A stretch of DNA of 64,000 nt from Dasania marina DSM 21967. Lineage in GTDB: Bacteria; Pseudomonadota; Gammaproteobacteria; Pseudomonadales; Dasaniaceae. The translations under genes and the position numbers were made by a program. Location of the stretch: positions 1 through 64,000 of the forward strand of contig NZ_KB891591.1 of the NCBI RefSeq assembly GCF_000373485.1, written 5' to 3'. This document shows positions 46,553 to 56,120 of the stretch, piece by piece (the first letter of the stretch is position 1; each line of letters begins with the position of its first letter). Below the pieces are notes generated by a model. That model was not told the origin of the DNA, did not search any database, and was given only the letters and a program-made list of their open reading frames with translations.

Positions 46553-48385
46553 ATGACTACTAGCAATGCCATAATTTATTTAGACCCGGACAGCGAGCTT
46601 AATTTACAAAGCCAAATTCGACAAAAATTAGTCGAGGCTATTTCTATGGGCACCTTCCCCATAGACCGGCGTTTGCCTTCGTCGCGTAAACTGGCGGAGC
46701 AATTAGGCGTGGCACGCAATACCGTGGTATTGGTCTATCAGCAATTAATTGATGAAGAATATCTGGTCAGCCGTGAGCGCAGCGGTATTTATGTTAATGG
46801 CAAAGTCTTGCAGGGCCGAGTGGGTTTTGAAGGCCGCGCCCGCAAAACCATCAATATTAGCGCTGAATGGCAGCAGCGTTTAAAAACCAGTGTCAGTTCA
46901 GCGCCTGGCTTTTCTTGCCCGCCCAACTGGCAACAATATCCCTATCCTTTTATTGACGGTCAGTTTGATACCTCTTTATACCCGATTAAAGAATGGCGCG
47001 AGGCTTCGCGTTTGGCTTTAGGGGTGCGTGAAATTTATGAGTGGGCCGGTGAAAGCGGCGATGCTGACGACCCCATGTTGATAGAGCAAATCCGCACCAA
47101 AATATTGCCGCGCCGTGGCATACAGGCCGGCCCCGATGAAATATTAATTACCGTAGGCACGCAGCAGGCACTGTACTTGGCGGCCCAGCTGTTAGTCGAC
47201 AGCAGCAGCACGGTGGCGATAGAGGAGCCGGGTTACCCCGATATGCGGCAATTGCTAACCCAGCGCGGTGCCAGCTTAGTGCATCAGCCGGTAGATACCG
47301 ATGGCATGTTGGTTGATCAGCGCTTGGATGCTTGCCAATTAATCTATGTAACGCCCAGTCATCAAACCCCTACCGCCGTAACCATGTCTATGCAGCGCCG
47401 CACCCAGCTATTACAAAAAGCGCGCAGCCTAGACCAACTCATTATTGAAGATGATTATGAGTTTGAAAGTAATTACCTAGGTAATCCTCACCCAGCTCTG
47501 CGGGGCATAGATAAAGATAATCGTGTGGTCTATGCCTCCTGCTTATCAAAAGTGTTAGCGCCAGGAGTACGTCTAGGTTTTATGGTGGCGGCACCAGAAC
47601 TAATCGCTGAGGCGCGTAAATTACGCCGCTTAATGGTATTACATCCGCCCTTGAACAATCAGCGCACCGTGGCGTATTTTTTATCACTGGGTTACTACGA
47701 TACTTTTTTAATGCATCTGTATGCGATTTTTCAAAAACGCTGGATGGCCTTGCGTTATGCGGTTAATTATTACCTATTACACGATCTCACTATTACCCCT
47801 TCGCAGGGTGGCACCTCTTTTTGGATGACCTTACCCAGCGATTTAACCGTGCAGTACTTAGTGCAAGAGGCAGCCAAGCGCGGCATATTAATAGAGCCTA
47901 TGGATCACTACTATGCCACCGAGGATGTGCCCGAAAACAGCTTTCGCATGGGGGTGACCAGTATCCCCCACGATAAAATTCGCGACGGTGTGGTGAAGTT
48001 GCGTGAATTAATTCATGAGTTGCGCGCCAACACCATAGAAACCTTTACCACCGCCAAGGGTACGCAATATGTGGGTGAAGAATTACGCAAGCGGGTATCG
48101 GATACCACTATGCGCTGCCTAATTGCCTACGGTGACCCCTGTACTATAGAGCTGCATGCCGATGGCAGCATGACCGGCCGCGCAGGCTATGCTAATGAAG
48201 ATTGCGATACTGGCCGCTGGTGGGTGGAGGGCGATTATTGGTATAGGCAGTGGCAGCGCTGGGCTTGGGCCGAGATAGGGGTGTATCACGTTAAGCTAGA
48301 GCGCAATCATATAAAACTATTTGATGAGCAGGGCTACTTAATAGAAAACGCATTGCTTAAAAAAAGTAAAACCAGCAAAAAATAA
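46553..48385 (+). CDS. MocR-type GntR regulator with aminotransferase domain and extra C-terminal domain
   Basis: A 610-residue transcription regulator. Winged helix GntR domain at about 12-82 (LPSSRKLAEQLGVARNTVVLVYQQL), linker, then a fold-type I aminotransferase domain (about 120-490) with PLP lysine K333 in CLSKVLAPGVR and D301 in IEDDYEFE. Normal MocR proteins end near 490. Here about 110 residues follow, with a compact Trp/Cys-rich segment (505-600: GDPCTIELHADGS, GYANEDCDTGRWW, WRQW-like WYRQWQRW). That domain is unrecognised. MocR regulators sense PLP or amino compounds and usually control adjacent genes, here probably the amidase and receptor downstream. Confidence 0.88.
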   Translation: MTTSNAIIYLDPDSELNLQSQIRQKLVEAISMGTFPIDRRLPSSRKLAEQLGVARNTVVLVYQQLIDEEYLVSRERSGIYVNGKVLQGRVGFEGRARKTINISAEWQQRLKTSVSSAPGFSCPPNWQQYPYPFIDGQFDTSLYPIKEWREASRLALGVREIYEWAGESGDADDPMLIEQIRTKILPRRGIQAGPDEILITVGTQQALYLAAQLLVDSSSTVAIEEPGYPDMRQLLTQRGASLVHQPVDTDGMLVDQRLDACQLIYVTPSHQTPTAVTMSMQRRTQLLQKARSLDQLIIEDDYEFESNYLGNPHPALRGIDKDNRVVYASCLSKVLAPGVRLGFMVAAPELIAEARKLRRLMVLHPPLNNQRTVAYFLSLGYYDTFLMHLYAIFQKRWMALRYAVNYYLLHDLTITPSQGGTSFWMTLPSDLTVQYLVQEAAKRGILIEPMDHYYATEDVPENSFRMGVTSIPHDKIRDGVVKLRELIHELRANTIETFTTAKGTQYVGEELRKRVSDTTMRCLIAYGDPCTIELHADGSMTGRAGYANEDCDTGRWWVEGDYWYRQWQRWAWAEIGVYHVKLERNHIKLFDEQGYLIENALLKKSKTSKK

Positions 48386-48519
48386 CTGGCCTCATCAGGG
48401 GCTGACAACTGGCCCTATTCCCTACACCGTAAAATCATTACATTACACTCAATCAATGGCTAAGCCGAGCAATCAATTAACGGCTACAACAATAGTGCCA
48501 TGTGAACTAGGGGTTGGTA

Positions 48520-49377
48520 ATGAGTCACTTCTCCATAGCGGGATTACAACTAGAATTATCGAATCAAGATAATTTTAGTTTTATAGAACAAGAAATAACG
48601 CGGGTTAAAAACGTTTTCCCTTGGGTGGACATGATAGTGCTCAGTGAGTTGAGCACCTTTGGCACTAGCACCACACTGGCTCAGCCTATGCCGGGGCCCG
48701 CTGAACAGCGTTACTGTGAAATCGCCGCAAAAAATAATTTATGGTTAATACCGGGCAGTTTATTTGAGCGTGCTGATGACCAGGTTTACAACACCACCCC
48801 GGTCATTAATCCACAGGGCGAAGTGGTAACGCGTTATCGCAAAATGTTCCCTTTTTATCCTTATGAAAAAGGTGTGAGTGCTGGCGATGATTTTGTGGTG
48901 TTTGATGTGCCGGCGGTAGGCCGCTTCGGTGTTTCCATTTGCTACGATCAGTGGTTTCCAGAAATTTCTCGCAGCTTGGCGTGCATGGGGGCAGAGGTAA
49001 TTATTTGCCCTACCTTAACCGGCACCATAGATAGAGAGTTGGAATTATCCATAGCCAGAACCAATGCGGTGGTCAGCCAAAGTTATTTTTTTAATATTAA
49101 TGTGGCAGGCCGTTTAGGTAATGGCCGCTCTATAGTGGTGGGGCCGGATGGCCAAGTGCTACACCAAGCTGGCACGAGTAGCGAAATCATGCCTATAGAA
49201 ATAGATCTTAACCATGTGCGTAGAGTGCGTGAGCGCGGCGGTTTGGGGCTAGGGCAAACTTTAAAAAGCTTTAGGGATAGTCAGCTGCAATTCCCCGCTT
49301 ATCAGCAGGATGCGCGGCAGTCGGCCGCTTTGCAGTCACTAGGGCCGTTAAAGAAATTTGGCGAGGATGCGAGCTAA
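48520..49377 (+). CDS. Carbon-nitrogen hydrolase (nitrilase superfamily amidase)
   Basis: A 285-residue cytoplasmic amidase-type enzyme with the Glu-Lys-Cys triad: E43 in VLSELSTFG, K108 in YRKMFPFYPYEKG and C141 in VSICYDQWFPE. It hydrolyses a C-N bond, most likely an amide or carbamoyl group; substrate unassigned. The ATG at 48520 follows AGGGG; a TTG two codons earlier overlaps that site. It lies 134 bases after the MocR gene on the same strand, so it is a likely target of that regulator. Confidence 0.88.
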   Translation: MSHFSIAGLQLELSNQDNFSFIEQEITRVKNVFPWVDMIVLSELSTFGTSTTLAQPMPGPAEQRYCEIAAKNNLWLIPGSLFERADDQVYNTTPVINPQGEVVTRYRKMFPFYPYEKGVSAGDDFVVFDVPAVGRFGVSICYDQWFPEISRSLACMGAEVIICPTLTGTIDRELELSIARTNAVVSQSYFFNINVAGRLGNGRSIVVGPDGQVLHQAGTSSEIMPIEIDLNHVRRVRERGGLGLGQTLKSFRDSQLQFPAYQQDARQSAALQSLGPLKKFGEDAS

Positions 49378-49452
49378 ACGGTAAAACTGGCCTAATACAC
49401 AACAAACAACTGGTACTACGTGTACGTAATAAGCTCGGCTACCTTGATAGTT

Positions 49453-49500
49453 AAGGTTGAGGGTAGCTAGGGTTGAAGATAGATAAGGTTGAAGATAGAT
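49453..49500 (+). repeat. Three-copy 16-bp tandem repeat upstream of TonB-dependent receptor
   Basis: Units AAGGTTGAGGGTAGCT (49453-49468), AGGGTTGAAGATAGAT (49469-49484) and AAGGTTGAAGATAGAT (49485-49500). Units 2 and 3 differ at one base. The repeat ends 58 bases before the receptor start codon, so it may lie in its promoter or leader. MocR-type regulators bind direct repeats; a role as their target is conjecture. Confidence 0.6.
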
Positions 49501-49557
49501 AGGCTCAGTAGTCATCACAATCAATAAAAACTAAAAACAGGGTGTTGGAGAAACGTT

Positions 49558-52047
49558 ATGAGTAGTAAAAAACAATTCCAAAAAAACGCGCTAGCAAGCG
49601 CCATCGTAGCCGCTGCTGTTCTATCTGGCCACACCGCGCCTGTTTTGGCTGCCGGTGTTATGGAAGAGGTCATGGTCACAGCAACCGCCAGAAAACAATC
49701 GGTACAAGATATCCCTTATAATATTTCTGCGATGCAAGGGGCAGAATTAGCCGCGCAAAATATTAATAGTGAGGCGGATTTACTGCGATCCATGTCGGGC
49801 GTGTCGGTGGTTGATCGCGGTTATCGCAACTCGGGTACGGTTAATAGCATTATTATTCGTGGCTTAAATGTGGACAGCGGCGCCAATGGCGATATCTCGC
49901 TGAATGCCGTGCCTACGGTTTCCACCTATGTGGATAACACGCCGCTGTATGCCAATTTTGTATTAAAAGATATAGAGCGAGTGGAAGTGTTGCGCGGCCC
50001 GCAGGGCACCTTGTATGGCTCCGGCGCCTTAGGTGGCACCGTACGTTATATTAGTAATAAACCTAATCCGGAAGCATTTGAAGCGCAGGTAAATGGTGAT
50101 TTTAGCCAAACCGATGGCTCTGATGGCAATAATATTAATGTCGACTTTATGTTGAATGTGCCCTTAAGTGAAAAGGCGGCGATTAGGGCGTCGGTAGGAA
50201 AAATAGATAATGATGGCGTAGTGGATTATATCAACGCCTATCAATTAAACGAATTTGGTGAGCCCTTGGTAGCGGTAGGCGATAACTGTGTGTCGCCGCG
50301 AACAGCTACCGATGCGCAGGTACTGAACAATGGCGCCTGCTATAAAAACGAAAAAGATGCCGATGATGTAGACATAGATTATGCCAAAGTGGCCTTGTCG
50401 TTTGAGCCTAGCGATAATCTACGCTTTTTACTCAGCTACCAAACCCAGGAAGATGAAATTGGTGCTAGGCGAGCAGTGACCTCCGGTAATAATGGCCAAC
50501 CAGTAGGCTCGGCGTTGCGCTTTGATTACGGCGAGTATGATAGTGGCCAAGTATTGCTAGAACCTTCTTCCCGCGAAGTGGACTTACTCAGCTTAGATAT
50601 AGAAGTCGATTTTGGTTTTGCGACACTCACCTCTAATACCTCCAGTTATGATCATGAAGGTAAAGCCGACAGTGATAATGGCGGCCTATGGGTTAGCGGT
50701 GGCCGCGACTGGATTACTAACTTTGGTTATGGCGGCTGGCCACGGCCCGCACAAAGAGCGGAGCGTGGTTATGAAGATGAAACCACCATACAAGAGTTTC
50801 GTTTAGTATCTAATGATAGCGACAGTGCCTTTGATTGGTTGGCAGGTGTGTTTTATTTAGACCAGGATTTAACCGTTTTCCAAAACAGCTGGAATCCAGG
50901 TATGAATGAGTTTGCCCAATCCTGTGTTACCAGCGGTTCCGATGTTTGCCCTAGCTTTTGGCCATCAACTTTTTATCCCGGCGCAACCTTAACCGAACGC
51001 GATTTAGAATATCGTCGTGATGTCAGCTTTGAAGAGTTAGCCGTATACGGTGAGCTTACCTACCATATTACCGACAGGCTGCATATTACCGGTGGCTTAC
51101 GCTGGTTTGATAATGAATCGGTGAATGACACTATCATGGGCTTCCCGCTGGTAGAGGGGTGGGTTTCTTCTGAGGTTCCCCAGGCTAAGCAAAAAGAAGA
51201 TGACGTACTAAAAAAATTCAATATCGCCTATGACCTCAACGATAACACCATGATTTATGGTACCTACTCCGAAGGCTTTAGGCATGGTGGCGCCAATGCC
51301 ATACCCAGCCTAGACAATGGCGATAACTTTGGTGAGCCTAATTCAGATGCCATTAATTTTTATGAAAAAGACAGCGTAGAAAATTACGAGTTGGGTATTA
51401 AAGGTCAGACCGATAGCCTTAACTACACCGTCTCGGTTTTTTATGTGGACTGGCAAGACCCTCAGCTTAATGCCACCTCGTCCTGGTACGGTTTTTACAT
51501 GGCGGTCAACGGTGAGTCAGCCGCAACCCAAGGTATAGAAATAGAATTGGAAGGTTACCTAACCGAGACTTTGCATTACCGCCTAGGTTACACCTATGTT
51601 AATGCTGAACTCACCGACGACTTTATCAATCCACAAACCGATGCGGTAATCGCTGAAGATGGCGCGACGTTACCCGGCACACCCGAGAGTGTATTAAGTG
51701 TGAGTTTGGATAATACCTGGGGTTTAACCGAGGGTTTAGATTTAGTGGCTAGGGTAAATGCCTATTATCAATCGGAGTCAGAAAACTTTATCGATGATAA
51801 GTCGGCATTGGGAGCAACCCATGATGGCTTTATGTTGTGGAATGCTTCAGCCACCGTAGTTGCCGATAATTGGACGCTCAGCCTATACGGTAAAAACCTA
51901 GGTAATGAAGAAGGGGTGACCGGCTCATTCCCCGAGGCTTATTTTGGTGCCGATACCGGCGTGTTTGAAAATTGGTACGGCAATAGCAATAGGCAAATGA
52001 TTTCTCAGCCGCGTACTATAGGCGTATCAGCGTCGTATAAATTTTAA
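49558..52047 (+). CDS. TonB-dependent receptor (first of three)
   Basis: An 829-residue outer-membrane receptor for active uptake. Signal peptide about 1-32 (AAAVLSGHTAPVLAA), TonB-box-like MEEVMVTATAR, plug domain to about 175 with VEVLRGPQGTLYGSGALGGTVRYISNKP, then a 22-strand-type barrel ending in the aromatic terminus SASYKF. There is no STN domain, so it does not signal through FecR. Its ligand is unknown; this subfamily in marine gammaproteobacteria often imports organic compounds rather than iron chelates. GGAG precedes the ATG. A terminator follows. Confidence 0.93.
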   Translation: MSSKKQFQKNALASAIVAAAVLSGHTAPVLAAGVMEEVMVTATARKQSVQDIPYNISAMQGAELAAQNINSEADLLRSMSGVSVVDRGYRNSGTVNSIIIRGLNVDSGANGDISLNAVPTVSTYVDNTPLYANFVLKDIERVEVLRGPQGTLYGSGALGGTVRYISNKPNPEAFEAQVNGDFSQTDGSDGNNINVDFMLNVPLSEKAAIRASVGKIDNDGVVDYINAYQLNEFGEPLVAVGDNCVSPRTATDAQVLNNGACYKNEKDADDVDIDYAKVALSFEPSDNLRFLLSYQTQEDEIGARRAVTSGNNGQPVGSALRFDYGEYDSGQVLLEPSSREVDLLSLDIEVDFGFATLTSNTSSYDHEGKADSDNGGLWVSGGRDWITNFGYGGWPRPAQRAERGYEDETTIQEFRLVSNDSDSAFDWLAGVFYLDQDLTVFQNSWNPGMNEFAQSCVTSGSDVCPSFWPSTFYPGATLTERDLEYRRDVSFEELAVYGELTYHITDRLHITGGLRWFDNESVNDTIMGFPLVEGWVSSEVPQAKQKEDDVLKKFNIAYDLNDNTMIYGTYSEGFRHGGANAIPSLDNGDNFGEPNSDAINFYEKDSVENYELGIKGQTDSLNYTVSVFYVDWQDPQLNATSSWYGFYMAVNGESAATQGIEIELEGYLTETLHYRLGYTYVNAELTDDFINPQTDAVIAEDGATLPGTPESVLSVSLDNTWGLTEGLDLVARVNAYYQSESENFIDDKSALGATHDGFMLWNASATVVADNWTLSLYGKNLGNEEGVTGSFPEAYFGADTGVFENWYGNSNRQMISQPRTIGVSASYKF

Positions 52048-52078
52048 ACGGCTAAAATATTAAGTTAGTTATCTAACC

Positions 52079-52109
52079 AGGCTATTAAGTAAGTAGCCCG
52101 GTTTTTTTG
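52079..52109 (+). terminator. Intrinsic terminator after first TonB-dependent receptor
   Basis: GGCTA (52080-52084) pairs with TAGCC (52094-52098), followed by CGG and seven Ts. Short stem, but well placed about 30 bases after the receptor stop. Confidence 0.65.
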
Positions 52110-52163
52110 CTTTAGCCTAAGCGCTGATGCATGATTAATGCGATGTATCAACGGCGATAGGGT

Positions 52164-53186
52164 ATGACAGCTTTGCGATTTAAAGAACTACAGTTACAGG
52201 GTGATGCGGCAGCGAGAGGCTACCAGCACGGTAGCGCGTTAAAGGCCGAGATAGCGCAGGCGCTGGCTTATTATAAGGCGCTATTTAATTTGCCCAGCTC
52301 AGCCTTACTGGCGCAGGTTAGGCATTATCGCCAGGCGATTATGGATTTTAAGCCTGCCTATATGGATGAGATAGCCGCCATTGCCCTAGGTGCAGAGCAG
52401 AGTGTCGATGACATAGTGATGCTCAATGCGCGCTCGGAAATACTGAATAACCTCTCCGTTGCGGAATGCACGACGGTATATAACCAAGCTACTGGTCTGC
52501 TAGCGCAAAACTGGGATTGGTCTAAAACCTTAGAGCCACTGGTTGTGGTTTTGCACATAGAACAAGAGCAAGGCCCGCGCATCACCACCCTGACGGAGCC
52601 AGGCATATTGGCCAAGGTAGGTATGAATAGTGCGGGGCTGGCGGTTTCCCTCAATATCTTAAAAAGCTCGGCACGCTTACAGGGCTTACCGGTACATATT
52701 TTTCTCAGGGCGGTGTTGGAGTGCACATCGTTAGACCAAGTGAGGGCCTTGTTAGCCACCGTGGCGGTAGGTAAGGCCAGCCATGTCTTAGTGGCCGATG
52801 GCCACGGTGATTTTTTGAGTATAGAGTTTGCCGGCGATAAACATTATTTGCTCAATAGTGATCATCACGGCCTGTTAATACACACTAATCATTATCTGGC
52901 CGAGGCAGCGCTTAATGAACAGGCCGCTTTCCCCAGTACCTACGAGCGCTATCAACGCGCCCATGAAATATTATCCTACGACCGTTCCGATAAGGGCGTG
53001 CAATCCGTCTTGTTAGATCAAAGCCAAGGCTTGAACTCTATTTGCCGGGCTTATAGCCCTTCGGCTTTGGCCAATTTTGGCGAGGTGGGCACGGTGTTTT
53101 CGGTGCTAATGAAACCTGCTAAAAAAACCATTAGCATAAGGCCGGGCTGCAAAACCGATACGCCTTTTTATCAATTACAGCTTTAG
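52164..53186 (+). CDS. C45 family Ntn-hydrolase (acyl-CoA:6-APA acyltransferase-like)
   Basis: A 340-residue protein of the peptidase C45 family, which includes the fungal penicillin acyltransferase. These are self-processing Ntn hydrolases whose new N-terminal Cys cleaves or transfers acyl-amide groups. The probable nucleophile is C102 in VAECTTVYN, followed by LLAQNWDW, the family's conserved block, and GMNSAGLAVSLN. The residue before the Cys is Glu where the fungal enzyme has Gly, so processing may differ. No signal peptide is seen. It sits between a receptor and an MFS transporter, hinting that it acts on an imported N-acyl compound. Confidence 0.82.
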   Translation: MTALRFKELQLQGDAAARGYQHGSALKAEIAQALAYYKALFNLPSSALLAQVRHYRQAIMDFKPAYMDEIAAIALGAEQSVDDIVMLNARSEILNNLSVAECTTVYNQATGLLAQNWDWSKTLEPLVVVLHIEQEQGPRITTLTEPGILAKVGMNSAGLAVSLNILKSSARLQGLPVHIFLRAVLECTSLDQVRALLATVAVGKASHVLVADGHGDFLSIEFAGDKHYLLNSDHHGLLIHTNHYLAEAALNEQAAFPSTYERYQRAHEILSYDRSDKGVQSVLLDQSQGLNSICRAYSPSALANFGEVGTVFSVLMKPAKKTISIRPGCKTDTPFYQLQL

Positions 53187-53314
53187 CGCATGTGGCCTTA
53201 TAGTCAGCCGCCAACTGGTACTATGTTTTAGCTAGTCGCTTGTTATGGTGTAGGCCTATGCTACTAGTAGCTGAGTAGTCCTTTTAGATAATAACAAACA
53301 ATAAAAGAGTCACT

Positions 53315-54514
53315 ATGAGTCATTCTGCCGTGCAAACGAGTAAAGTCCCGTTGTTAAAGCGCCTACCTATAGCCTCGGCCAATGGCGAAATAGCGCGGGT
53401 ATTATTATCGTTTTTGGCAACGGCGGGGCTGTTTTATGTCAACATCATGCCGGCCTTAATCGATGGTTTAATTGATGGCTTGGGCTTTAGCAATAGAGAT
53501 GCGGGATTTGTCGGCTCTGCCAATGTCTATGGCGCGGCTGTGGGTGCGTTAACGGCAGTGTTTATTGTTAAACGTATCAATTGGAAAAAAACGGCGCTAT
53601 TACTGCTGCTGGGTTTGTTAGTAACGGATTTGTTTTCTATCTATTTGACTACGGTTAATAGCTTGGTGCTTACCCGTTTTTTTCATGGCTGCATCGGTGG
53701 CATGTTAGTGGGCATTGCCTTTGCGGTGATTGCGCGCACTAGTCAGGCCGATCGTACCTTTGGTTATTTGCTAACCGTGCAGTTTGGTTTGGGCGGGGCA
53801 GGCTTAATGTTTCTACCTCCCTTGGTGCCTGAGTACGGCACGGCCGCTTTGTTTATTGCCTTAATGGCCTTTAGTGCTGTAACGCTGTGTATGCTGCCTT
53901 TTTTAGCGGACTATAAAATTATAGAACCGTTGCCAGCAGATAAGGCGATAGCCGTAAAAAAAATTAATTACCCCTTACTCGCTTTAGCGTTGTTGGCGAC
54001 CTTCTTATTTCAGGCGGCCAATATGGGCGTGTATGCCTACGTCATCGGTTTGGGTAAGGCCGCTGGCCAAGATATGTCATTTATTAGTTCTACTTTAGGC
54101 TTCGCCGCTTGGATAGCGATAGCCGGCTCGGTATTAGTGATAGTGATGTCTACCCGCTTTGGTCGCCTGTGGCCTATATTAATTGCCACGTTGCTAACCA
54201 TAGTGGGTACTTGGTTGTTTCATTACAGTGATAGTAAAAGCTATTACTGGGTAGCCAATGTTGGCGTAGGTATTACCTGGGCGTTTGTGATTTCATACTT
54301 ACTAGGCATGTGTGCAGAGTTTGACAGTAGCGGACAAATGGCGGCGCTGGGTGGCTTTGCCTCTAAAATGGGTTTGGCCTCAGGGCCGTTAACTGCGGCA
54401 TTAATTGTTGGTGACAATAATTATGGTCTGTTGGTTAACGTGGCGCTGGTTGCTTTGTTGCTGTGCATGGCTGCGGTAATCTTGCCGACCTTGGCCTTGG
54501 ATAAAGCCAAGTGA
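53315..54514 (+). CDS. Major facilitator superfamily transporter
   Basis: A 399-residue inner-membrane protein with twelve predicted helices in two six-helix halves separated by a charged loop (about 205-220, EPLPADKAIAVKKINYP). Family features include GFSNRDAGFVGSANVYGAAVGA and the motif between helices 2 and 3 (VKRINWKK). No substrate could be assigned. It follows the C45 gene by 128 bases on the same strand, so co-expression is likely. It may carry the product of the C45 enzyme or the compound taken up by the receptors. Confidence 0.88.
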   Translation: MSHSAVQTSKVPLLKRLPIASANGEIARVLLSFLATAGLFYVNIMPALIDGLIDGLGFSNRDAGFVGSANVYGAAVGALTAVFIVKRINWKKTALLLLLGLLVTDLFSIYLTTVNSLVLTRFFHGCIGGMLVGIAFAVIARTSQADRTFGYLLTVQFGLGGAGLMFLPPLVPEYGTAALFIALMAFSAVTLCMLPFLADYKIIEPLPADKAIAVKKINYPLLALALLATFLFQAANMGVYAYVIGLGKAAGQDMSFISSTLGFAAWIAIAGSVLVIVMSTRFGRLWPILIATLLTIVGTWLFHYSDSKSYYWVANVGVGITWAFVISYLLGMCAEFDSSGQMAALGGFASKMGLASGPLTAALIVGDNNYGLLVNVALVALLLCMAAVILPTLALDKAK

Positions 54515-54516
54515 TG

Positions 54517-55527
54517 TTAGTTTTTAGGAATTAATAGTATGTGTTGCTCTCTATTAATGTGAGCAATATCAAAAGATTGCTCCAGTATAAAAAGCAGTGA
54601 TCCCGCATCATTGATACGAAACACACCGCTGACCAGTATGTCGTTTAACTGGGCGCTGCCTATCACTATGGGCTTGGCGGAATATTTATTATATTCCTCA
54701 ATGACATGGCTTAGGGCGTCCTCTTCAAACAGAATTTTTCCCTCGGTAATGGCCAGAATCTTGTCTAAGTTAGCTGCATGTATTTCAGAGTTGGCGCCGT
54801 TAGCCCAGTAAATAAGTTCGTCACCTTTATTTAATAGGGGGAGATCGTCCACTTGAGTAAGCTTTTTAGTGGGCTCAATTTGTATAGTACCCTCTAATAC
54901 CGAAACCGTAGCTTGTTCGTTGCGAAAGGCAATATTAAAACTAGTGCCCACAGCGCGAGTAAGGCGGTTGCCGGTGGTCACTTCAAAAGGCCGGGTTTTA
55001 TTATGGGCGACTTTAAACAGGGCCTCGCCTTGTTTTAACGCTATGCTGCGACGGCTGTTGCTATAGTCAACGCTGATTAGGGTGTTGCTGTTGAGCAATA
55101 CCGTTGAGCCATCCTCTAGGGTGATGCTGCGCTGCTCACCCATACGAGTCTGGTAATGCTCAGCCGAAAAAACAGTGAACAACAGGCTGATAGCAACGGC
55201 CATCATCGCTACACTTGCGGCTTTAGCCCAGTGGCTAAGATACCAAGCTTGGCCAGTTTTTGCTTGCTCGTTGTCTAAGGGATACTGCGCCAGTAACTGA
55301 TCAAGTTCCGGGGCGCCTTTGAGTTCGCCCAATAACTCCCAAACCTGTTCACAGCCTTCTAGCTTTTGCTCATGGTCGGGATCGGCCGCTAACCACGCGC
55401 AAAACTGCTCGCTATCCTGAGGGTTGAGCGAGTCGGCTTGCAGTTTAGCAAACCATTTTGCATCCTCTGAGATGTTGGCGTTATCGGGCTTGTTGTGCGG
55501 CGTTTTATTCATGGATTTATCTTTCAT
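54517..55527 (-). CDS. fecR: FecR-family anti-sigma factor / signal transducer
   Basis: A 336-residue inner-membrane protein that passes a signal from an STN-bearing receptor to its sigma factor. N-terminal DUF4880 domain (WFAKLQADSLNPQDSEQFCAWLAADPDH), one membrane helix (102-121), FecR domain (about 125-225, GEQRSITLEDGSTVLLNSNT) and a C-terminal STN-like domain (about 262-336, GKILFEEDALSHVIEEYN). Its ATG overlaps the sigma stop (ATGA), so the pair is coupled. It is convergent with the MFS gene, whose stop lies 2 bases away. Confidence 0.92.
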   Translation of the reverse strand: MKDKSMNKTPHNKPDNANISEDAKWFAKLQADSLNPQDSEQFCAWLAADPDHEQKLEGCEQVWELLGELKGAPELDQLLAQYPLDNEQAKTGQAWYLSHWAKAASVAMMAVAISLLFTVFSAEHYQTRMGEQRSITLEDGSTVLLNSNTLISVDYSNSRRSIALKQGEALFKVAHNKTRPFEVTTGNRLTRAVGTSFNIAFRNEQATVSVLEGTIQIEPTKKLTQVDDLPLLNKGDELIYWANGANSEIHAANLDKILAITEGKILFEEDALSHVIEEYNKYSAKPIVIGSAQLNDILVSGVFRINDAGSLLFILEQSFDIAHINREQHILLIPKN

Positions 55528-56120
55528 AGTAGCCCCTGTAGTTTTTCACGGCAGAGGGTCATGGCTATACTCATTTGTCGTTCAACGGTGCGGGTGGTGA
55601 TATTCAGTTTGTCGGCAATTTCAGGATAACTCATATCGTGAAAGCGATGCAGTATAAAAATGTGCCTGCCCCGTGGGCTGAGCTGGTTTAAAATAATTTT
55701 CAATTGCGTCATCACTTGCTGCGACTGTACCTGGCGATCGGGGCTGGGGTTGTTGGATACTAGCTCCTCATCGTCTATGGATACATGTTGCTGTAGTTGC
55801 TGGCGGGCATCTTTTCGGGTTTTATCAATAACTAAGTTGGTCGCTATTTTAAACAGATAGGCCTTGGCGCTGCTCTCTTGCTGCTCTAGGTTTTCTCTTT
55901 GCAGCACCCGTATATAGGTTTCTTGCATTAATTCTTGGGCATCATCTTTGTTACGTAACAGGCGATAAATATGCCTGTGTAGCGAATCCTTATAGGACTG
56001 AAACAGCCGCTCAACATACTGCCGCTGCCCTGCACGCATGGCGTCAGAGCGAGTGTTGGCTATTGTCGCTGGCTGCGTATCGCTACGGTCGCTAACCAGC
56101 CTGATATGCGTTTTAGGCAT
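55524..56120 (-). CDS. fecI: ECF sigma factor, FecI type
   Basis: A 198-residue extracytoplasmic-function sigma factor with a region 2 (YLFKIATNLVIDKTRKDARQ with RNKDDAQELMQETYIRVLQ before it) and a region 4 helix-turn-helix (LSPRGRHIFILHRFHDMSYPEIADKLNITTRTVERQMS). FecI-type sigmas are activated by FecR when a TonB-dependent receptor is occupied. Ribosome binding site GAGG precedes the ATG at 56120. The receptor with an STN domain is divergent at 56351, the classic cell-surface signalling layout. Confidence 0.92.
   Translation of the reverse strand: MPKTHIRLVSDRSDTQPATIANTRSDAMRAGQRQYVERLFQSYKDSLHRHIYRLLRNKDDAQELMQETYIRVLQRENLEQQESSAKAYLFKIATNLVIDKTRKDARQQLQQHVSIDDEELVSNNPSPDRQVQSQQVMTQLKIILNQLSPRGRHIFILHRFHDMSYPEIADKLNITTRTVERQMSIAMTLCREKLQGLL

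Noticed and set aside
49453-49500. Short CRISPR-like array
   Set aside because: The three 16-base units are directly adjacent without spacers, and no cas gene is present.
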